Shown here piece after piece: positions 58,826 through 64,000 of a stretch of 64,000 nt of DNA (position 1 is its first letter; every line of letters starts with the position of its first letter). The DNA comes from Brooklawnia cerclae (GTDB taxonomy: Bacteria > Actinomycetota > Actinomycetes > Propionibacteriales > Propionibacteriaceae). Below the pieces are notes generated by a model, which saw only the letters and a list, made by a program, of their open reading frames with translations, made no database searches and was not told the origin of the DNA. Made by a program: the position numbers and the translations under genes. The stretch covers positions 1,488,001 to 1,552,000 of the forward strand of contig NZ_JAAMOZ010000001.1 of NCBI RefSeq assembly GCF_011758645.1, in the 5' to 3' direction.

Positions 58826-59509
58826 ATGCAGTTGAGGCCGGTCGCCCGGATGCACAGTGACTTCCCGTCGAAGTTCGGCATCCCGCGCCAACCGGGACTG
58901 GTGCCACAGTTGCGGGGGCGGGTGGTCTTCGAGCCGGAGTTCCGCAACCCCGACGCCGTGCGTGGGCTGAGCGGATTCAGCCACATCTGGCTGGTCTGGG
59001 AGTTCTCGGAGTCCATTCGCGACAGGTGGTCGCCGACGGTGCGTCCCCCTCGCCTCGGCGGAGAGGCGCGGATGGGCGTGTTCGCCACCAGGTCACCGTT
59101 CCGGCCGAACCCGATCGGGCTGTCGTCGGTCGCGCTCGAATCGGTCGAGTCGGATCCGAGGTTCGGGCCGGTACTCGTCGTGCGGGGCGCCGATCTCATG
59201 GACGGCTCCCCCATCTTCGACATCAAGCCGTACGTGGCGAGCGACATTCACGCGGACGCACGGCTGGGGTTCTCGGCGCGTGTCCCCCATGAGCGCCTGG
59301 AGGTCGTGTTCCCCGAGGAACTCCGCGCCCGGGTGCCGGCCGCGAGCCGCGAGGCTCTTCTGGGCGTGCTCGCCGAGGATCCGCGTCCCGCCTACCAGGA
59401 CGATCCCGAGCGTGTCTACGGGCTGGGTTTCGCCGGGGTCAACGTCCGGTTCACGGTGGCCGACGGGACGCTGACCGTGCGCGAGGTCGCCCCCGTCGAC
59501 CTGTGGTGA
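58826..59509 (+). CDS. trmO: tRNA (adenine-37 N6)-methyltransferase TrmO
   Basis: 227 residues of the TsaA/TrmO beta-barrel family: RPVARMHSDFPSKFGIPRQP, FSHIWLVWEFS, GVFATRSPFRPNPIGLSSVA and DGSPIFDIKPYV. It methylates t6A37 of certain tRNAs with SAM. GGAGGGAG precedes the ATG at 58826. The gene lies divergent from the MalY-type gene, sharing a 157-bp promoter region. Confidence 0.93.
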   Translation: MQLRPVARMHSDFPSKFGIPRQPGLVPQLRGRVVFEPEFRNPDAVRGLSGFSHIWLVWEFSESIRDRWSPTVRPPRLGGEARMGVFATRSPFRPNPIGLSSVALESVESDPRFGPVLVVRGADLMDGSPIFDIKPYVASDIHADARLGFSARVPHERLEVVFPEELRARVPAASREALLGVLAEDPRPAYQDDPERVYGLGFAGVNVRFTVADGTLTVREVAPVDLW

Positions 59510-59550
59510 TCGGGACGGACCAAGGTTGTTGAATGTTGGACAATAGTAGT

Positions 59551-60330
59551 GTGCCGACTCTGATCTTTCTTCACGCCCATCCCGACGACGAGGCCAGCCA
59601 GACCTCGGGGACGATGGCCCTGGCTTCCGACAAGGGCTATCGCGTCGTCGTTGTCTATGCCACGAACGGGGACCACGGGACAGTGCCACCCGACCTGCGG
59701 TCGGGCGAGACGGTGGCCGATCGACGGCAGGCCGAGGCCACGGAATCGGCGCGCATCATCGGCGTCCACCGCGTCGAATGGCTCGGGTACCGGGATTCAG
59801 GGATGAACGGGTGGGCCCAGAACGGCGATCCCGACTGCTTCGCGCAGGCCGATGTCGACGAGGCCGCCGCCCGGCTCGCCGCGATCCTCGACGAGGAGGA
59901 CGCCGATGTGCTCGTCGGCTATGACTGGCACGGCACCTACGGGCATCCGGACCACGTCAAGGTCCACACCGTCGCGTACCGCGCGGCCGAACTCGCCGCC
60001 CACCGCCCGCGGGTGATCGAGGAGACCCGCAGCACCGATGCCGATCGCCTTCTGTTCGCACAGGCCAGGGAGGTGGGCCTCGACTTCGGGGAAGAACAGG
60101 TCGGGGACGACGGCCTGCCCATGGGCGTGCCGGCCTCCGACATCAACTGGCGGGTCGATGTGTCGGGGGTCCTCGACCGTAAGCGTGCCGCCCTGGCGGC
60201 CCATGCGAGCCAGGAGGACGCCAGGGCTCTGCTGGGCCTGCCCGCTGTCGTGTTCGACGCCTGGATGTCGAGCGAGTACTACCGCGAGGACGGGCTCGGT
60301 CGTCCTCTGGCTGACGGATGGCCCTTCTGA
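59551..60330 (+). CDS. LmbE/PIG-L family deacetylase, mycothiol amidase-like
   Basis: 259 residues with the zinc motif AHPDDE (H10, D12, D13), a second ligand GHPDHV, and QVGDDGLPMGVPASDINWRV in the C-terminal half. The closest recognisable families are MshB and Mca, which deacetylate or cleave mycothiol conjugates in actinobacteria, but the exact substrate is not settled. GTG at 59551 is chosen because GACAAT lies 6 nt before it; the ATG at 59533 adds six residues. Confidence 0.85.
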   Translation: MPTLIFLHAHPDDEASQTSGTMALASDKGYRVVVVYATNGDHGTVPPDLRSGETVADRRQAEATESARIIGVHRVEWLGYRDSGMNGWAQNGDPDCFAQADVDEAAARLAAILDEEDADVLVGYDWHGTYGHPDHVKVHTVAYRAAELAAHRPRVIEETRSTDADRLLFAQAREVGLDFGEEQVGDDGLPMGVPASDINWRVDVSGVLDRKRAALAAHASQEDARALLGLPAVVFDAWMSSEYYREDGLGRPLADGWPF

Positions 60331-60489
60331 GCAGGAGCGTCGCCGTCCCTCCGTCGGCCTCGCCCGGCTCCTGAACCTCCGATTCCGACCCACAGTGTGT
60401 TCACAGTGCACACAACGTGGTTTGCCAACTTGGGCTGGCCTACTGGGGATCACGACGAACAAGGGATGTCGTGAGGGAAGGGACTCCAG

Positions 60490-60741
60490 ATGAAAGCCAG
60501 CTACCAGATCGGAACCGACTACCAGATCGGAAGGGACGCGGAGGCGACCACGCCCGCACCCGGCAGGAGGAGGGGCGTCGTCGCGGCATCGACCCGGGGT
60601 CGTGGCCAGTCCGTCGCACTCGGCAGGAGCGACATCCTCGCGAGGATCGATCAGTGCATCGTCAACGGAACCCTCACGCCCGGTGAGGGTGATTCGGTCA
60701 GGAGGGCCGTCGACGCCGGCATCATCAGGCACAGGAGGTGA
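60490..60741 (+). CDS. hypothetical small protein, 83 residues
   Basis: GGGAAGG precedes the ATG. The N-terminus holds a short internal duplication, YQIGTDYQIGRD, then a basic linker (GRRRGVVAASTRGRG), then a likely two-helix hairpin DILARIDQCIVNGTLTPGEG that resembles SHOCT-like short domains but is not a confident match. No signal or membrane segment. Followed by a very strong hairpin, suggesting a real transcribed unit. Function unknown. Confidence 0.55.
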   Translation: MKASYQIGTDYQIGRDAEATTPAPGRRRGVVAASTRGRGQSVALGRSDILARIDQCIVNGTLTPGEGDSVRRAVDAGIIRHRR

Positions 60742-60762
60742 TGAGCTCCGGCGCGACCGAAC

Positions 60763-60821
60763 CAGGATCACACGCGGCAGGCGGCTGTCCCCCCGGCAGC
60801 CGCCTGCCGCGTGTGATCCTG
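60763..60821. terminator. 25-bp perfect hairpin between convergent genes
   Basis: Arms 60763-60787 and 60797-60821 are perfect reverse complements over 25 bp, with the 9-nt loop TCCCCCCGG. No T-tract, but the position between the small hypothetical gene (plus) and the MarR gene (minus) fits a two-way terminator. It is the longest perfect palindrome noticed in the window. Confidence 0.85.
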
Positions 60822-60861
60822 CTCGTCGGTGCCGATGTCGGGCTCAAGCGTCCACCTGATC

Positions 60862-61314
60862 TCAACCGACGCGGTGGCGTCCGTCCGCCAGGGAGTCGTT
60901 CAGGTGGGTCAGAAACTCGACAGTGGCGTCCAGTTCCCGTGTCCGCTCCCCGACCAGTGGGCGGAGAGCCGCACTCCAGGCAGCGTGCAGCGTCGCGAGT
61001 TCCTCGGCCGCTTGTTGAGTGGGCCACAGGTGCGCCTCGCGCCGGTTCTCGGTGGCCGACATCCGCTCGACCAGGCCCTCCCCCTCCAGGACGCGCAGTG
61101 CGGCGCTGAGGTTGCTGCGCTGGATGCCCACCGCGTCTGCCACCTCGCTGGGTGTGTCCCCTGGGTGTTGCTCCACCCGGCGCAGCACCTTCACCTGCTG
61201 CGGTGTGAGTGGGACGACCCCGGTCATCAGCCCTCGCAACTCTCGCGCGATCGACGTGATCAGATCGGCCAGCTGCGCGTATTCGTCCGGCGCCGACAGC
61301 GGTGTCTGAGGCAT
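60862..61314 (-). CDS. MarR family transcriptional regulator
   Basis: 150 residues: winged helix with LTPQQVKVLRRVEQHPGDTP, the recognition helix IQRSNLSAALRVLEGEGLVE and the wing RREAHLWPTQQ. It is divergent from an MFS pump and an SDR gene, and palindromes fill the gap, so it probably represses both until a ligand binds. The ATG at 61314 is preferred; the frame's earlier ATG (61350) lies inside the operator. TACCAT 6 nt upstream fits a leaderless mRNA. Confidence 0.9.
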   Translation of the reverse strand: MPQTPLSAPDEYAQLADLITSIARELRGLMTGVVPLTPQQVKVLRRVEQHPGDTPSEVADAVGIQRSNLSAALRVLEGEGLVERMSATENRREAHLWPTQQAAEELATLHAAWSAALRPLVGERTRELDATVEFLTHLNDSLADGRHRVG

Positions 61315-61339
61315 GTGACCATGGTACGGTTCTCGATAG

Positions 61340-61365
61340 TTATTGCGCAATAATTACTGTGTAAT
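61340..61365. promoter_or_regulatory. two adjacent palindromes, probable MarR operators
   Basis: TTATTGCGCAATAA (61340-61353) is a perfect 14-bp palindrome; ATTAC-TGT-GTAAT (61353-61365) is a second inverted repeat beside it. Both lie between the divergent MarR and MFS starts and are AT-rich, as MarR sites usually are. Confidence 0.72.
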
Positions 61366-61393
61366 CATCATCTTCGGGAACCCAAGGAGTTAC

Positions 61394-62593
61394 ATGACCA
61401 CGCCGACGCGTGCTGGACGAAGCGTGCCCGTCCCCCTGCTGCTCACCATCGCGCTCCTCAGTGCTGTGTCTCCCCTGTCGACCGATCTGTACCTCGCGGC
61501 GTTCCCCACGATTCTGGCGGAGCTCCACACCACCGCGACCGGCGTTCAGCTGACCCTCACCGCCTTCCTCGTGGGTGTCGCCTTGGGTCAGCTCGTCTTC
61601 GGCCCGTTGTCCGACAGACTGGGCCGGGTTCGTCCCCTGCTCGTCGGGTCCGTCGTCTGTGTCGCGGCGAGCGCGCTGACCGCGGTGGCGCCGACGATCG
61701 GTGTGCTGACCGCGGCGCGCTTCGTCCAGGGCCTCACAGGCGCCGCCGGCATGGTCATCGGTCGCGCCATCATTTCCGACGTCGCCGCCGGCAAGGCGGC
61801 GGCGAGGGCGTTCAGCCTCATGATGATCGTCGGCGGCGTCGCCCCGGTCGTCGCTCCCCTGCTCGGTGGCTTCCTGGTGGGCTGGATCGGCTGGCGCGGC
61901 ATCTTCTGGGTCGTCACCGGCCTCGTCGTGGCGATGCTGGTCGCCAGTCTGATGGTCATCAGGGAGACTCATCGTCCCGAGAAGGCGACGGCGGGCGGAC
62001 GCGCGGACCTGCGTGTGCTCGCCTCGCGCGGATACCTCGGCCACGTCGTGACGATGGCCGCCGGGTTCGCCGCGCTCATGGCATACATCTCTGCCTCGCC
62101 GTTCGTCTACCAGCAGATGATGGGCTTCGGCCCGGTACCTTACGGTGTCCTGTTCGGTCTCAATGCGGTGGGGATCAGCACGTGCAGCGCGGTCGCCGCC
62201 AGACTGACCGCCACACACCGCGTCCGCGCCGTGCTCGGCGCGGGCCTGATCGGAGTGAGCGCCGGCGTGGCCGCCCTGCTGATCCTGGTGCTCAGCGGGG
62301 CGCCCGCGCGCTGGTACACGGTGGCGATCTTCGTGGCGGTGTCGAGCCTCGGCTTCGTCTTCGGGAACTCGACGGCACTAGCTCTGGCGCAGGCACGCGG
62401 AGTGGCAGGCACCGCGTCCGCGCTGATGGGAGCGCTGCAGTTCGCGCTGGGCGCCGTCGTGGCTCCGCTGGTCGGTATCGCCGGTGAGAGCACCGCACTG
62501 CCCCTGGCCGTGGTCATGGCATGCGCGATGGCCGTGTCCGCGACGGGCTTCGCCGTCGCCGGCCGACGAAGCGAAATGGTCATCACCGCATGA
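61394..62593 (+). CDS. MFS drug efflux transporter, Bcr/CflA family
   Basis: 399 residues with 12 membrane segments: LLTIALLSAVSPLSTDLYLA (helix 1 with Asp), motif A GPLSDRLGRVRPLL and motif C-like MMIVGGVAPVVAPLLGGFLV. Bcr/CflA pumps export bicyclomycin, chloramphenicol-like drugs or peptides. AAGGAG precedes the ATG at 61394. Divergent from MarR and followed by the SDR gene, a three-gene regulatory unit. Confidence 0.92.
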   Translation: MTTPTRAGRSVPVPLLLTIALLSAVSPLSTDLYLAAFPTILAELHTTATGVQLTLTAFLVGVALGQLVFGPLSDRLGRVRPLLVGSVVCVAASALTAVAPTIGVLTAARFVQGLTGAAGMVIGRAIISDVAAGKAAARAFSLMMIVGGVAPVVAPLLGGFLVGWIGWRGIFWVVTGLVVAMLVASLMVIRETHRPEKATAGGRADLRVLASRGYLGHVVTMAAGFAALMAYISASPFVYQQMMGFGPVPYGVLFGLNAVGISTCSAVAARLTATHRVRAVLGAGLIGVSAGVAALLILVLSGAPARWYTVAIFVAVSSLGFVFGNSTALALAQARGVAGTASALMGALQFALGAVVAPLVGIAGESTALPLAVVMACAMAVSATGFAVAGRRSEMVITA

Positions 62594-62644
62594 CGGCACC
62601 AGGACCGGCGCCCCATGATGGACGAGGACGAAAGGGAGCACAAC

Positions 62645-63373
62645 ATGGCTGATCTCAACGGCACGACGGTGGTGGTCGTCGGTGGCAGCTCCGGCATCGG
62701 GCTGCGGGTGGCCGAACTCGCGGCCGAACGGGGAGCCCTGATCATCCTGGGTGGACGGGATCCGGTCAGACTGACGAGCGCGGCGAACGCGGTGGAATCC
62801 GCGGGGGCGGATGTGACCACCCTGACGGTGGACGCGCACGACCCCGCGTCCCTGGGTGACTTCTTCGAGCGGATCGAGGGCTTCGATCATCTCGTCTCGA
62901 CGATAGGAGCACCGATGGGCGGCGGATTCCTGTCGGCACCGCTGTCGGAGATCCGCCGGACCGTCGAGTCGAAGTTCTTCGCAAACCTGAACATCGCACG
63001 CCTGGCCGCCGGGAAGCTCCGTGACGGGGGCTCCCTGACCTTCACATCGGGTACCGGCGGGCGCGCACAGGACGCCGCAGGCAGCTACGTCGGCAATCTC
63101 GCGGTCCATGCGATGATCGAAGGACTCGCCGTCGAGCTGGCCCCCGCAGCCCGCGTCAACGCGGTGGCGCCGACCTGGACGGACACGCCGCTGTGGGCGG
63201 ACCTGCCGGCCGAGGAGCGCGCGGCGACCAAGGCGAGTTTCGCCGAGACCATTCCGCTGGGACGCACGGCGACGATCGACGAACTCGCCTCCGCCTACCT
63301 CTTCCTGATGGAGAACGAGTTCGTCACCGGTCAGCAGCTGGCCGTCGACGGAGGGATCATGCTGGGCGCCTGA
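62645..63373 (+). CDS. short-chain dehydrogenase/reductase with altered active site
   Basis: 242 residues. The cofactor motif GGSSGIG (13-19) and R38 after strand 2 fit NADP(H). The catalytic Ser135 and Tyr148 are present, but the usual lysine four residues after Tyr is Leu152 (SYVGNLAVH), so normal SDR chemistry is doubtful. The end motif GQQLAVDGGIML is standard. It lies 51 bp after the MFS pump with GAAAGGGAG upstream, so MarR probably controls both. Substrate unknown. Confidence 0.85.
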   Translation: MADLNGTTVVVVGGSSGIGLRVAELAAERGALIILGGRDPVRLTSAANAVESAGADVTTLTVDAHDPASLGDFFERIEGFDHLVSTIGAPMGGGFLSAPLSEIRRTVESKFFANLNIARLAAGKLRDGGSLTFTSGTGGRAQDAAGSYVGNLAVHAMIEGLAVELAPAARVNAVAPTWTDTPLWADLPAEERAATKASFAETIPLGRTATIDELASAYLFLMENEFVTGQQLAVDGGIMLGA

Positions 63374-63436
63374 CGCCGGCGGTGCCACCGCACGAGACGA
63401 ATTCGTCCCACCCGAGGCCCTCGTGGGTGAGGTGCC

Positions 63437-64000
63437 TCAGCCCGTTCCCCCTCGGCGTCGGAACGGGCTGGCGCCGCCGGCGACACAGCCACCGTCGCAG
63501 AGGATGTCGGTACCCGTGAGATAGCCCATGCGTTCGTCGGCCGCAGCCGCGTAGAGGTGAGCTATCTCCTCGGGCCTGCCGAGCCTCTTGATCGCACTGT
63601 TGCGCACGTAGGTCATCGACTCCTCGCTCTCGAGGTCGCCCATGGGTGTGTCGAAGCTGCCCGGGGTGACCGACACCACGCGCACTCCCCTGGCGCCGAA
63701 GCGGGCGGCGTCCGTGCGCGCGAACCAGATCACGAAGTGCTTGCTGATGCCGTAGGCGACCCCTGTTCGAACCGTGCGTGGGAACAGGTGGACGCGGCGC
63801 ATCATCCCGCGCATGAACCGGCTTCGATCGGTGCGGCTCAGAGGGTAGACGTGGGTCGGCATCACAATCTTCGGCGTCAGATACGCCGACATGGATGAGG
63901 TGTCGATGACGCAGCCCCTCGCGTCCATCACCTCGTAGAAGGCATCGTTGACGTTGACGGTGCCCAGAGCGTTGGTCGCCATGATCACACCGGGATCACC
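63437..64000 (-). CDS. short-chain dehydrogenase/reductase, N-terminus beyond window
   Basis: The last 187 residues of an SDR; the cofactor-binding N-terminus lies past base 64000. Seen are the conserved NALG-type asparagine (MATNALGTVNVND), the serine strand VIDTSSMSAYL, an intact YxxxK motif (YGISKHFVIWFA) and TPGSFDTPM, plus the C-terminal TGTDILCDGG. Longer than usual between Ser and Tyr (about 45 residues), like 3-alpha/carveol-type SDRs with an insertion. Unlike its neighbour it keeps the full catalytic triad. Confidence 0.88.
   Translation of the reverse strand, partial: GDPGVIMATNALGTVNVNDAFYEVMDARGCVIDTSSMSAYLTPKIVMPTHVYPLSRTDRSRFMRGMMRRVHLFPRTVRTGVAYGISKHFVIWFARTDAARFGARGVRVVSVTPGSFDTPMGDLESEESMTYVRNSAIKRLGRPEEIAHLYAAAADERMGYLTGTDILCDGGCVAGGASPFRRRGGTG
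63438..63470. terminator. hairpin between the two SDR genes
   Basis: CAGCCCGTTCC (63438-63448) pairs with GGAACGGGCTG (63460-63470) over an 11-nt loop. It includes the last codons and stop of the minus-strand SDR gene and faces the end of the plus-strand one. No T-run. Confidence 0.5.

Overview
The window is 64 kb of high-GC DNA from an actinobacterium. Supporting features are RbpA, an Lnt/polyprenol-phosphate mannosyltransferase pair, a mycothiol-amidase-like LmbE protein, and many genes that appear leaderless, with a TANNNT box 6-8 nt before the start codon. The mix of a Staphylococcus-type class I aldolase, an HTH-MurA fusion, and thiamine and riboflavin ABC systems suggests Propionibacteriales. 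That placement is an inference from gene content, not a measured phylogeny. No rRNA, tRNA, CRISPR array, phage or complete insertion sequence was seen.

Layout. 1-2.1 kb: an energy-coupling-factor (ECF) transporter, genes S-T-A on the minus strand, with A cut by the window edge. 2.2-6.6 kb: a YtrA-type GntR regulator with a DUF1648 membrane protein, a glycosyltransferase, a VIT-family metal transporter and a P-loop kinase-like protein. 6.6-11.2 kb: an SNF2-type helicase and two siderophore-interacting-protein-like reductases, one behind an iron box. 11.5-16.5 kb: a TPP-riboswitch operon with a phosphotransferase, an NMT1/THI5-type lipoprotein, a fused permease-ATPase and a second, cytosolic THI5-like protein. 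16.6-20.9 kb: L-serine dehydratase, fructose-bisphosphate aldolase and a DHA2 efflux pump. 20.9-22.9 kb: an FMN riboswitch followed by a RibXY-type riboflavin ABC system that lacks an ATPase gene. 23-24.9 kb: metX-metW behind a short upstream ORF.

24.9-44.9 kb is mostly housekeeping: a tandem repeat block, an HNH nuclease, a 5'-3' exonuclease, an Lrp/AsnC regulator, lnt-ppm1, rbpA, GDPD, pdxY, an HTH-MurA fusion, lpdA, a branched-chain amino acid (Liv) operon extended by a CBS-ACT protein and a second binding protein, fructosamine kinase, a YigZ protein and a DapA-family aldolase.

45.0-55.7 kb is the accessory core. Three large collinear genes encode a DUF3883-type helicase, a DUF1156 adenine methylase and a DUF499 ATPase. 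This composition matches predicted helicase-methylase-ATPase (Hma-like) antiviral systems. The methylase carries a run of ten G in its SAM-binding motif, which could make it phase variable. A palindromic REP-like element and a VapBC toxin-antitoxin pair follow. 55.7-64 kb holds metabolic genes (a cytosolic BtuF-like protein, an aldo/keto reductase, a MalY/PatB-type lyase, TrmO, an LmbE deacetylase), then a MarR-controlled efflux/SDR operon and a second SDR cut by the window end.

How the genes work together: two riboswitch-controlled vitamin uptake operons of the same ABC type lie 5 kb apart and only one encodes an ATPase. The helicase, methylase and ATPase are close enough to act as one DNA-modification/restriction machine. 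Several genes are preceded by palindromes or tiny ORFs that suggest autoregulation or translational coupling.
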